Origin: Bacillaceae bacterium UBA7792
GTDB lineage: Bacteria > Bacillota > Bacilli > Bacillales > Cytobacillaceae
Reading direction: 5' to 3'
Length of the DNA stretch: 14,258 nt
NCBI GenBank assembly: GCA_002480735.1
Contig: DLCS01000254.1
Location: 1-14,258 of the forward strand
Of the stretch, positions 7,173 to 13,991 are shown piece by piece. The translations under genes and the position numbers were made by a program. The notes under the pieces were generated by a model, which was not told the origin of the DNA, made no database searches, and saw nothing but the letters and a program-made list of their open reading frames with translations. The stretch's first letter is position 1, and the number at the start of each line of letters is the position of its first letter.

Positions 7173-8438
7173 TTAAAGGTTTTTGATAAGCTCGTCACCA
7201 AACTCAGAGCATTTCACTTCTGTTGCACCTTCCATGAGACGAGCAAAGTCATAAGTAACAACCTTAGAAGCAATTGTTTTCTCAACTGATTTCGTAATGA
7301 GATCGGCCGCTTCATTCCAGCCTAAGTGCTCTAGCATAAGAACTCCTGAAAGTAGCACGGATGAAGGGTTCACCTTATCAAGCCCTGCATATTTTGGAGC
7401 TGTACCATGCGTTGCTTCAAAGATAGCGTGACCTGTTTCATAGTTGATGTTTGCTCCAGGAGCAATACCGATACCGCCAACCTGTGCAGCTAACGCATCA
7501 GAAATATAGTCACCATTTAGATTCATCGTTGCAACCACATCGAACTCACGTGGACGAGTTAGGATTTGCTGTAGGAAGATGTCAGCAATGGCATCCTTCA
7601 CGATAATCTTGCCAGCTGCTTCTGCATCAGCTTGTGCTTTATTGGCTGCTTCCGTACCTTCTGCATCCTTAATACGGTCATACTCAGCCCAAGTGAATAC
7701 TTTATCTCCATATTCTCTCTCAGCAAGCTCGTAACCCCAGTTCTTGAAGGCACCTTCTGTGAATTTCATGATGTTTCCTTTATGAACTAATGTGACTGAT
7801 TTACGACCTTCTTTAATCGCATATTCAATCGCTGAGCGAACTAGACGGCTTGTTCCTTCTTCTGATACTGGTTTGATCCCGATACCTGAAGTTTCAGGGA
7901 AACGTATCTTATTCACTCCTAGCTCATTTTGAAGGAATGAGATCAATTTATTTACTTCATCAGAACCTTTTGCATACTCAATTCCTGCATAGATGTCCTC
8001 AGTATTTTCACGGAAAATCACCATATCTGTATCCTGAGGACGCTTAACTGGAGATGGTACTCCTTCAAACCAACGTACTGGACGTAGGCATACAAACAAA
8101 TCTAATTCTTGACGAAGAGCCACATTTAAAGAACGAATTCCACCACCGATTGGTGTTGTTAATGGACCTTTGATGGCAATTAAGTATTCTCTAATAACAT
8201 CTAGAGTTTCTTGAGGTAGCCATTCACCTGTTTGGTTGAATGCCTTCTCACCTGCAAGAACTTCCTTCCAAAAAATTTTGCGCTCACCATTATAAGCTTT
8301 CTCTACTGCTGCATCAAGTACTCTCGAAGCTGCTGCCCAAATATCTGGTCCGATTCCATCTCCCTCAATAAAAGGCACAATTGGATGGTTTGGAACATTT
8401 AATACCCCATTTGTTACTGTGATTTTTTCACCTGTCAT
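7173..8438 (-). CDS. icd: Isocitrate dehydrogenase, NADP-dependent
   Basis: Converts isocitrate to 2-oxoglutarate and CO2, making NADPH (TCA cycle, cytosol). Seen: [12 protein letters not shown] (about 23-34), the substrate loop [13 protein letters not shown] with Ser103 (equivalent to the Ser phosphorylated in E. coli) and Arg109, VCLRPVRWF (Arg119), [12 protein letters not shown], and NADP-site sequences [16 protein letters not shown]. The start is ATG 8438, with GGAGGGAG 8 nt upstream, giving 421 aa, close to the 423 aa of B. subtilis Icd. An in-frame TTG at 8456 lies inside that ribosome site and is rejected. It is the middle gene of citZ-icd-mdh. The 178-nt gap from citZ holds hairpins and a possible promoter of its own. 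Confidence 0.97.
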   Translation of the reverse strand: MTGEKITVTNGVLNVPNHPIVPFIEGDGIGPDIWAAASRVLDAAVEKAYNGERKIFWKEVLAGEKAFNQTGEWLPQETLDVIREYLIAIKGPLTTPIGGGIRSLNVALRQELDLFVCLRPVRWFEGVPSPVKRPQDTDMVIFRENTEDIYAGIEYAKGSDEVNKLISFLQNELGVNKIRFPETSGIGIKPVSEEGTSRLVRSAIEYAIKEGRKSVTLVHKGNIMKFTEGAFKNWGYELAEREYGDKVFTWAEYDRIKDAEGTEAANKAQADAEAAGKIIVKDAIADIFLQQILTRPREFDVVATMNLNGDYISDALAAQVGGIGIAPGANINYETGHAIFEATHGTAPKYAGLDKVNPSSVLLSGVLMLEHLGWNEAADLITKSVEKTIASKVVTYDFARLMEGATEVKCSEFGDELIKNL

Positions 8439-8470
8439 TTTATATTCTCCCTCCAATTTCTAATTTCCGC

Positions 8471-8500
8471 ATTTTACCTATTTGCAAAATGCAGAATCAA
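8471..8500 (-). promoter_or_regulatory. Possible sigma-A promoter of icd
   Basis: On the minus strand TTGATT (8500-8495), an 18-nt spacer and TAAAAT (8476-8471) would start transcription about 25 nt before the icd start codon. It overlaps one arm of a small hairpin. Only moderately good; icd may also be read from the citZ promoter. Confidence 0.35.
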
Positions 8501-8546
8501 AGGTTAGTAACTCTGTCACCCTGCTCGACGTTGTCTACTAACCTTT
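8499..8546 (-). other. Hairpin between citZ and icd
   Basis: AAAGGTTAGTA and its exact complement (8536-8546 and 8499-8509) form an 11-bp stem around a 26-nt loop. On the minus strand CTTTGATTCTG follows, a poor T tract. A second imperfect stem, CAGCA..TTTTAC with GTAAAA..TGCTG, lies at 8562-8592, nearer the citZ stop. Partial termination, or processing that separates citZ and icd mRNAs, is plausible. Confidence 0.5.
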
Positions 8547-8616
8547 TCCCAAATACTATTACAGCAATTTTTTACGAAAAAGTAAAATGCTGCTTTCTAT
8601 TTTTTTTGAAAAAATA

Positions 8617-9735
8617 TTAGTCTCTTAGTTCTACTGGAACATATTTTTGCATTCCAGGACCAGTATAATCAGCACGCGGGCGGATCAGACGGTTATTTTC
8701 ATATTGTTCTAGAATATGTGCCAACCACCCAGAAACACGACTTACAGCAAAAATTGGCGTAAATAAGTCATGATCGATTCCAAGGCTATCGTATACAGAA
8801 GCAGAATAGAAGTCAACATTTGGTGGTAGATTCTTCTCGCCAGTTACAATGCCTTCAATTAAAGTGGACATTTCATAATATTCTGGTTTACCAGTTAGCT
8901 TCGTTAGTTTCTCAGACATGACCTTCAAGTGCTTCGCACGTGGATCTCCTTGACGATAGACTCGGTGACCGAAGCCCATGATTTTTTCCTTATTGGCAAG
9001 CTTTTCACGGACATAAGACTCTGCTCGATCAACTGAGCCAATCTCCGTCAGCATATTCATCACTGCTTCATTCGCCCCTCCATGAAGAGGACCCTTGAGA
9101 GCACCGATAGCAGATGTAATACCCGAATATACATCAGAGAGTGTTGCCACACATACTCGTGCTGTAAAAGTAGATGCATTTAATTCATGGTCGGCATGTA
9201 GGACAAGTGCCTTATTAAAAGCTTCTATGGCAATAGGCTCTGGCTCATTACCGGTTAGCATATACAGGAAATTAGCTGCAATGCCTAAATCCTTTCTTGG
9301 TGCTATTGGTTCAAGTCCTTTTCTTACTCTAGCAAACGTCGTTACAAGGGTCGGCATTTTTGCCTGTAAACGAACCGCTTTGCGGTAGTTTGCCTCTGGG
9401 TCCATAAGGTCTGCTTCTTCATCATAAAGCCCTAGCAATGAAACAGCTGTGCGCAATGCCCCCATAGGATGTACTTTATCAATAGGATACAATTTAAAAT
9501 GTTCAATAACCTCTTTAGGTAATTCAGCGTTCTCAGCTAGCTGCTTGTTTAACTCATCGAGCTGTGCTTTTGTCGGAAGCTTTCTGTGCCATAGTAGATA
9601 AATAACTTCTTCAAAACTAGCATTCTCAGCCAAATCATCAATGTTATACCCAACATATGTCAGCGTATCATCGATAATTGAACTAATTGAGGAAGTTGTT
9701 GCTACTACCCCTTCGAGACCACGTGTTACTGTCAT
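8617..9735 (-). CDS. citZ: Citrate synthase
   Basis: Condenses oxaloacetate with acetyl-CoA to citrate, the entry step of the TCA cycle (cytosol). The 372 aa is the exact length of B. subtilis CitZ, and the two align throughout from MT-TRGLEGVVATTSS. Catalytic residues seen: His218 (GPLHGGANE), His257 (MGFGHRVY) and Asp308 (NVDFYSASVY), with the C-terminal NNRLIRPRADYTGP. AAAGGAG lies about 9 nt before the ATG. It heads citZ-icd-mdh. Upstream are a strong sigma-A promoter at about 9977-10005, a consensus cre over the predicted start, and a leader of about 235 nt. In B. subtilis citZ is repressed by CcpA and CcpC, and aconitase binds its leader; I found no exact ATAA-N7-TTAT CcpC dyad here. 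Confidence 0.97.
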   Translation of the reverse strand: MTVTRGLEGVVATTSSISSIIDDTLTYVGYNIDDLAENASFEEVIYLLWHRKLPTKAQLDELNKQLAENAELPKEVIEHFKLYPIDKVHPMGALRTAVSLLGLYDEEADLMDPEANYRKAVRLQAKMPTLVTTFARVRKGLEPIAPRKDLGIAANFLYMLTGNEPEPIAIEAFNKALVLHADHELNASTFTARVCVATLSDVYSGITSAIGALKGPLHGGANEAVMNMLTEIGSVDRAESYVREKLANKEKIMGFGHRVYRQGDPRAKHLKVMSEKLTKLTGKPEYYEMSTLIEGIVTGEKNLPPNVDFYSASVYDSLGIDHDLFTPIFAVSRVSGWLAHILEQYENNRLIRPRADYTGPGMQKYVPVELRD

Positions 9736-9970
9736 AATGATTCTCTCCTTTACCTATTAAAATTTCCCCTTACCCTTTGTCTGTTCTCATCTTCATCATC
9801 TAAACGAACTTTACGGCCTCAAAAGACCGTTAAGTCAGCCCCTTTAAGCAAACCACAGAGCAAAACAGGCTCCTGAGCGGTTGCTCATTCAACATCAAAA
9901 AAAGAAGATGTTTCACTGTCCAAAACTTTCCCGCATAACTATTTCAAATGACAGGAAGGATGCGCTTACA
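9736..9970 (-). promoter_or_regulatory. Long structured 5' leader of citZ
   Basis: Predicted untranslated leader of about 235 nt. Possible stems on the minus strand: an imperfect one at 9905-9929 presenting CAGTG in the loop; TGAGC-AACC-GCTCA at about 9873-9886; and ACGGTC/GGCCGT (one G-U pair) around a 6-nt loop at about 9813-9830. I recognise no known riboswitch or T-box core. The short plus-strand frame over this region shows no family resemblance, and I see no other gene in 9736-10099. Confidence 0.5.
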
Positions 9971-9971
9971 A
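9957..9971 (-). promoter_or_regulatory. cre site (CcpA operator) at the citZ transcription start
   Basis: TTGTAAGCGCATCCT on the minus strand fits the cre consensus WTGNAANCGNWNNCW at all defined positions. It begins 5 nt downstream of the -10 box, so it covers the predicted start. That is a repressing position and agrees with CcpA repression of citZ in B. subtilis. Confidence 0.7.
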
Positions 9972-9976
9972 GTCCT

Positions 9977-10005
9977 ATTATAAACAATTATCTGACATTT
10001 GTGAA
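9977..10005 (-). promoter_or_regulatory. Sigma-A promoter of citZ
   Basis: On the minus strand TTCACA (10005-10000), a 17-nt spacer and TATAAT (9982-9977): a perfect -10 and a 5/6 -35. The predicted start is near 9970. It lies about 95 nt beyond the ytwI stop. Confidence 0.8.
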
Positions 10006-10011
10006 CGAAAA
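9999..10011 (+). repeat. 13-bp repeat TTGTGAACGAAAA, copy 1 (citZ promoter)
   Basis: This 13-mer occurs here, overlapping the citZ -35 box, and again at 10610-10622 upstream of ytwI. It starts with TTGTGA, a half-site of the redox repressor Rex, but the second half-site is missing. It may be coincidence. Confidence 0.4.
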
Positions 10012-10099
10012 GGCAACAAAATGTGAAAAAATTAATATTTTATTAGAAAAATATAAAAGTGAAATATTGTTGATGAAAACGAAGGATTAAAAGAAACCG

Positions 10100-10561
10100 T
10101 CATTTAAAGAAATCAAATATTCTCATTGCCATATAGGCAATTCCTGCACCGATTAAAGGGCCCACTGCTACCCCCTTAAACAACGAAACGGCGAGAACAG
10201 TTCCGAAGACTAGTGCAGTAGTGATATGGGGATCCTTTGCCAAAAGGGTTATCCCACCCTTTGCAATAAGGGCTACTGCCATACCCGAGATCAAGGCAAT
10301 CCAAGCATATGGAGACTTAAATGCTGCAGATAAGTCCTTAAATCCGATTGTTCCACTAGCTATGGGAGCTAAGACGGCTATGGTTATGATCGTTACTCCC
10401 CAATTGATCCCTTTGGATTGAAGAAGGGAGAAAATTTTAGAGTCCATTCCAATCAACTTAATTATAAGTAAAACCGCCACAGCAAACATTAAGGAATTAT
10501 TTTTCGCTAGGAAGCCGATAGCTAATAATAACAGCAAAAAAATATAGGGTTGAAATGTCAC
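10100..10561 (-). CDS. ytwI: DUF441 (UPF0756) integral membrane protein YtwI
   Basis: Small hydrophobic protein of unknown function with about four or five membrane helices. Recognisable family blocks: LLLLLAIGFLAKNNSL, SKGINWGVTIITIAVLAPIASG, YAWIALISGMAVALIAKGGITLL, DPHITTALVFGTVLAVSLF, and GVAVGPLIGAGIAYMAM. I chose GTG 10561 (153 aa) because it aligns with the B. subtilis YtwI start and leaves the AAAGG ribosome site 12-13 nt upstream. The ATG at 10573 (157 aa) directly abuts that site. It lies between citZ and the divergent ytvI, as I recall for B. subtilis. I see no clear terminator before the citZ promoter and no convincing sigma-A promoter of its own. Confidence 0.85.
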   Translation of the reverse strand: MTFQPYIFLLLLLAIGFLAKNNSLMFAVAVLLIIKLIGMDSKIFSLLQSKGINWGVTIITIAVLAPIASGTIGFKDLSAAFKSPYAWIALISGMAVALIAKGGITLLAKDPHITTALVFGTVLAVSLFKGVAVGPLIGAGIAYMAMRIFDFFK

Positions 10562-10609
10562 TACTGGTAACATCCTTTCTAAATTAATGCTATTTTAACA
10601 TAGTTTACC

Positions 10610-10622
10610 TTGTGAACGAAAA
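10610..10622 (+). repeat. 13-bp repeat TTGTGAACGAAAA, copy 2 (ytwI upstream)
   Basis: Exact second copy of the motif at 9999-10011, here about 50 nt upstream of the ytwI start and in the same orientation relative to the gene. The flanks differ, so it is a short shared motif and not a larger duplication. Confidence 0.4.
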
Positions 10623-10691
10623 TTTTTGCCTCATAAAATTGAATATCTGTTTAAAAAAGTGCCTTTCAAAAATCAGAAACCTTTTGATTAG

Positions 10692-10720
10692 TTAATTCGT
10701 AGAAGAAGACGTAGTATAAT
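10692..10720 (+). promoter_or_regulatory. Sigma-A-like promoter of ytvI
   Basis: TTAATT (10692-10697), a 17-nt spacer and a perfect TATAAT (10715-10720) on the plus strand, about 45 nt before the ytvI start. The -35 is weak (3/6). I saw no sigma-E-like elements. Confidence 0.5.
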
Positions 10721-10764
10721 GAGGAGGAGCTCTATTCTCTTCTTATTAAGAAAGGAGGCTTAAT

Positions 10765-11880
10765 TTGAATCCTACATACGTGCATCGATTATTAAGGTTC
10801 TTATTCGTTATTGGTGTTGTGCTTCTTGGCTTTCTTTCCATCTACTTTTTGTCAAAGGTTACCTATCCCTTTATTATTGGGTTTTTCATTGCCTTTTTGA
10901 TCAACCCATTAGTCAACTTTTTTGAGAAAAAAACTAGAATGCCAAGGGCTCTCGCAGTTCTTGTCGGCCTTGTTGTTATTTTCGCCATTTTTGCAGGTTT
11001 AATTACTCTGCTGATTGCGGAAATCGTCTCTGGGGCAGATTATTTAGCAAAAGTGGTCCCAAATCATCTGGATACCTTAATCGATTACATTGAACATTTG
11101 TTTGCTGCGCAGATCATTCCTCTATACAATCAATTAACAAGCATGTTTAATAATCTCGATTCTGGCCAGCAAAGTACGATCATGGAAAATATCGAAAATG
11201 TCGGCAGGACGATCGGCTCGACCTTAGGCTCCTTCATCCAGAACTTCTTCGATAAGATTCCAAAGGTCGTCTCTTGGTTTCCAAATGCTGCGACTGTTGT
11301 GATTTTTTCTTTATTAGGTACCTTTTTCATAAGCAAGGATTGGTACAAACTATCCTCTGTAGCAAGCAGAGTGCTTCCTCAAAAGGCCAGAATTAGTAGT
11401 AAAACCGTTTTTGAAGATTTGAAAAAAGCATTATTTGGTTTTGTCAAGGCACAGATGACATTAATATCGATTACGACGGTGATCATCCTGATTGGGCTGC
11501 TCATTTTGCGGGTCGATTATGCCATTACCATTGCTCTTATAACGGGCCTTGTTGATATTATTCCTTATTTAGGTACCGGATTGATCTTTGTCCCTTGGAT
11601 TATATACGAAGCCGTCATCGGTGAAATGAGTCTAGCGATCGGGCTTGGAGTCCTCTATATTATTGTATTAGTACAAAGACAGGTGATGGAGCCAAAGGTG
11701 CTCTCCTCTAATATTGGTTTGGATCCTTTAGCAACACTTATCGCGCTATTTGTTGGTTTTAAATTGATCGGGTTTCTTGGTTTAATTGCCGGACCCGTAA
11801 CCTTGGTACTAATTACCACACTCCATAGAGCGAATGTATTTCGGGATATTTGGAGCTATATCATGGGACCGGAAAAATGA
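10765..11880 (+). CDS. ytvI: AI-2E family membrane protein YtvI
   Basis: Polytopic membrane protein of the AI-2E transporter family, resembling the sporulation-associated YtvI subgroup; the substrate is unknown. Seen: paired N-terminal helices (about 9-30 and 33-52), a third at about 62-85, a large soluble segment at about 90-165 and then a cluster of C-terminal helices (about 170-190, 225-300 and 315-355). The family-type segment VDYAITIALITGLVDIIPYLGTG is followed by VMEPKVLSSNIGLDPLATLIALFVGFKLIG. The 371 aa matches my recollection of B. subtilis YtvI. The start is TTG 10765, with AAAGGAGG 6 nt upstream. It is the only plus-strand gene, divergent from ytwI. A glycine- and leucine-rich C-terminus is normal for the family. 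The transporter family is certain; the physiological role is not. Confidence 0.9.
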   Translation: MNPTYVHRLLRFLFVIGVVLLGFLSIYFLSKVTYPFIIGFFIAFLINPLVNFFEKKTRMPRALAVLVGLVVIFAIFAGLITLLIAEIVSGADYLAKVVPNHLDTLIDYIEHLFAAQIIPLYNQLTSMFNNLDSGQQSTIMENIENVGRTIGSTLGSFIQNFFDKIPKVVSWFPNAATVVIFSLLGTFFISKDWYKLSSVASRVLPQKARISSKTVFEDLKKALFGFVKAQMTLISITTVIILIGLLILRVDYAITIALITGLVDIIPYLGTGLIFVPWIIYEAVIGEMSLAIGLGVLYIIVLVQRQVMEPKVLSSNIGLDPLATLIALFVGFKLIGFLGLIAGPVTLVLITTLHRANVFRDIWSYIMGPEK

Positions 11881-11970
11881 GAAAAAGATTTTCACCTTTT
11901 TTGCAAAATAGCCAGTAAATATCTAATAATATTTTCTCAAAAAAAATTAGGAAAGAAGAAAACAAAGTTG

Positions 11971-12000
11971 TATTTGAAGTGCAGAATTATCCTTCAAATA
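11971..12000. repeat. Inverted repeat downstream of ytvI
   Basis: TATTTGAA (11971-11978) and TTCAAATA (11993-12000) form an 8-bp inverted repeat with a 14-nt loop, within an AT-rich gene-free stretch (11881-12169). There is no T tract. Apart from this and the hairpin at 12052-12089, I see nothing recognisable in the stretch. Confidence 0.4.
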
Positions 12001-12051
12001 TTTCAAATGCTGCATTCTAAAGCCGATTGTGTTGTTTTCGATAAAAGGTAT

Positions 12052-12089
12052 AAAGGCATTTAGGAATAGAAGTATTCCTAAATGCCTTT
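12052..12089. terminator. Perfect hairpin between convergent ytvI and DUF1904 gene
   Basis: AAAGGCATTTAGGAATA (12052-12068) and its exact complement (12073-12089) form a 17-bp perfect stem with a GAAG tetraloop. It lies between the ends of two convergent genes, so a bidirectional terminator is the simplest reading. Each side carries only a run of about four T residues, so termination is inferred mainly from the stem and its position. Confidence 0.6.
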
Positions 12090-12169
12090 TGTCGTATCCT
12101 TAGATTACACTGATAGTATCTATTATTTAATGTTATATTCTTTTAGGTCGAAGCTTTGGCTTTTCAATA

Positions 12170-12505
12170 TTATTCTTCAGCAAAGCTATTTCCATTATAG
12201 TAATATGCGGATTTTAAAAAGGTGGAAAAAGCAACCTCAACTTCTGGGATTCCTAAAGACTGAACATTCTTTGTCACACTCTGAGTAAATTGATCCTGTA
12301 TCTCTTGACCACGTTCGAACCATTTTACTTCTATAAAAGGAAATCCTTTGACTTGATTTCCATCAAATATAAAAGTAGAATTAACTACTTCTAAAGTAAA
12401 ATTGTCTGTTTCAGATGAACATATTTCGGCTAATTCCTGTACTAGCTCTGTGCTAATCTTTTGAACTTCTTCAACCGTTATACCTCTGAAGATTAGATGC
12501 GGCAA
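12170..12505 (-). CDS. DUF1904 family protein (tautomerase/MIF-like fold)
   Basis: Small cytosolic protein of the DUF1904 family, placed structurally with the tautomerase/MIF superfamily; the reaction is unknown. I chose TTG 12505, which has GGAGGGG 8 nt upstream and gives 111 aa beginning M-PHLIFRG, so that removal of Met would expose an N-terminal Pro, the superfamily's catalytic base. A TTG at 12511 is only 2 nt from the ribosome site and would bury the Pro. Family-type sequence follows: LVQELAEICSSETDNFTLEVVNSTFIFDG, then PFIEVKWFERGQEIQD and the C-terminal AYYYNG. It sits 51 nt after the flavoprotein gene's stop with no clear terminator between, so it may be co-transcribed with that cluster. 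The link is inference from spacing only. Confidence 0.75.
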   Translation of the reverse strand: MPHLIFRGITVEEVQKISTELVQELAEICSSETDNFTLEVVNSTFIFDGNQVKGFPFIEVKWFERGQEIQDQFTQSVTKNVQSLGIPEVEVAFSTFLKSAYYYNGNSFAEE

Positions 12506-12556
12506 AATCAATTCCCCTCCAAAATATATTTTATTAAATGTATTAAGTATTCCATC

Positions 12557-13630
12557 TTAACTAAATCTGCTTATAGAATATCGGTCAATTGGAATGGAAG
12601 TTTCTCCTTCAACTAATAATTCTGTCATAAGAGTTCCTATTAGTGGGGCTAGTGTGACACCACTATGTGTAGCAGCTAGGTAAAGATTGTCATACCCTGG
12701 TATCTTTCCTAAAATCGGAAAACCATCTTCAGGCATCGCTCTAATTCCAGAAAAAGCACGAACAATCTTTGCCTTCCTAATAGCAGGAACATAGTGCTGA
12801 GCTAGATTAGCTGTTTCTTGTATAACATCAAGCGTAGTGGCCCGATTAAATCCAGCTTGCTCCATTGAATACCCTATTAATACTTCCCCATTATTCGCCT
12901 GTCTCATTCCGCTAATAGTATAATTTAAGAATGGCTTTAAAGGCTCTGTCACTAAAATTTGTCCTCTTAATTGGTTAATAGGAATATTAATCCCTAGCAT
13001 TTTCCCGATTTCTCGCGACCAAGTTCCACCTGCAAGAAGTAGATTCTTACAGCGATATATGCCCTTCGTACTTTTTACTATATAATAGTCATTCTTTTTT
13101 TCAACACCAGTGACTGATGTGTAATAAGAATATTCTACCCCCTGCTTTTTAGCAGCTCTCATGAACATATCCACTAATCGAAAAGGATTTACGTTTCCAT
13201 CAATCTTACTAAAAGTTGCACCTGCAACCGCTGGATTTAGATGTGGCTCCTTTTCAAGAACCTCGGCTCTAGTTAAGACTTTAATTTTTATGCCAATTTC
13301 TCGATAAGCTTCAGCAAGCTTTTCTGCCTTCTCTCTATCAGCTTCATTAAAAAAGGGAGAAAGTCCACCTGTCCGCTTGTACTCTACATCTCCGATTTTC
13401 TTCGATAAATAGGGGTAAAGCTCAGCACTATACATACTAAATTCAGCATACCAAGAAGGATTCTTATTATGTACCCATACCCAAGCTTGTGTCGAACCAG
13501 AGGTCCCAGACAAAGGAAATTTCTTGTCTAATACCAGTATTTTTTCACGACTTCTTTCTGAAAGATGGTAAGCAATACTATTTCCAATGACACCAGCACC
13601 AATTATGAGAGTTTCATAGTCTTTTATCAA
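12557..13630 (-). CDS. DAO-family FAD-dependent oxidoreductase (amine/imino-acid/opine dehydrogenase beta-type subunit)
   Basis: Flavoenzyme of the D-amino acid oxidase (DAO) family, 357 aa. Seen: the FAD Rossmann motif GAGVIG (11-16) with ribose-binding Asp36 in KILVLDKK, the SGTSGSTQAWVWVH block (about 42-55), a DGNVNPFRL substrate-domain motif (about 144-152), LLLAGGTWS (about 198-206), and the C-terminal FAD contact LYLAATHSGVTLAP (about 317-330). These fit HcnC, opine oxidase B and hydroxyproline or proline dehydrogenase beta subunits, which dehydrogenate a C-N bond. Substrate specificity cannot be read from sequence. The TTG start at 13630 abuts the stop of the [2Fe-2S] gene (TAA then TTG), with AAGGTG 6 nt upstream, so translation is coupled and the two proteins are likely subunits of one enzyme. 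Confidence 0.85.
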   Translation of the reverse strand: MIKDYETLIIGAGVIGNSIAYHLSERSREKILVLDKKFPLSGTSGSTQAWVWVHNKNPSWYAEFSMYSAELYPYLSKKIGDVEYKRTGGLSPFFNEADREKAEKLAEAYREIGIKIKVLTRAEVLEKEPHLNPAVAGATFSKIDGNVNPFRLVDMFMRAAKKQGVEYSYYTSVTGVEKKNDYYIVKSTKGIYRCKNLLLAGGTWSREIGKMLGINIPINQLRGQILVTEPLKPFLNYTISGMRQANNGEVLIGYSMEQAGFNRATTLDVIQETANLAQHYVPAIRKAKIVRAFSGIRAMPEDGFPILGKIPGYDNLYLAATHSGVTLAPLIGTLMTELLVEGETSIPIDRYSISRFS

Positions 13631-13960
13631 TTATTTCACCTTCCCATCCTCTAGCTCTAGCTCGTCTAATACAGATTTAACAGTGGAGAACTCTGTACTA
13701 TTCGTTGCTAACGTCTCAATCTTAATTGGAGTAATGGGCATTCTCATTCTAGGTAAAAGGATTTCTTGTAAAGGCTTACCTGTTATTTCGTGAATTACTT
13801 GCAAAACAAGATGGGAACAAACCTTTGATTGACATGCCCCCATACCACATCTTGTTAATCTTTTTATATCATCAAAGGATGCCGCACCGTGTCCAATTAC
13901 TTCTTCAATTTCTTCATAGGTTATTTCTTCACATCTGCAAATAATTGTAGCTTTATCCAT
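13631..13960 (-). CDS. BFD-like [2Fe-2S]-binding protein (gamma-type subunit)
   Basis: A 109-aa protein with a BFD-like [2Fe-2S] domain: C8-x-C10 in IICRCEEIT and C43-x4-C48 in CGMGACQSKVC, separated by 32 residues, plus an extra Cys38. The remainder (about 70-109) is acidic and charged. In HcnB and opine or hydroxyproline dehydrogenase alpha subunits this domain forms the C-terminus of the FAD/NAD protein; here it is a separate gene, 31 nt after that protein's stop and in a different frame. The ATG at 13960 has AAGGTG 5 nt upstream. It probably passes electrons between the two flavin subunits. It abuts the DAO gene directly. Domain identity is firm; the substrate of the complex is unknown. 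Confidence 0.85.
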   Translation of the reverse strand: MDKATIICRCEEITYEEIEEVIGHGAASFDDIKRLTRCGMGACQSKVCSHLVLQVIHEITGKPLQEILLPRMRMPITPIKIETLATNSTEFSTVKSVLDELELEDGKVK

Positions 13961-13991
13961 TCATACACCTTCTTTTATTCATTCTCTTCTC

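Noticed and set aside
9999..10016. Full Rex operator at the citZ promoter
   Set aside because: Only the TTGTGA half is present; the second half matches TCACAA at about 3 of 6 positions.
9975..10060. CcpC dyad (ATAA-N7-TTAT) upstream of citZ
   Set aside because: ATAA and TTAT occur, but with a 4-nt spacing (ATAATTGTTTAT); no copy with the required 7-nt spacing was found.
9881..10090. Plus-strand open frame of 69 codons upstream of citZ
   Set aside because: It runs across the citZ promoter, cre and leader on the opposite strand, has no convincing ribosome binding site and no recognisable family.
12082..12288. Plus-strand open frame of 68 codons after ytvI
   Set aside because: It begins inside the arm of the 17-bp hairpin and overlaps the well-supported DUF1904 gene on the other strand.
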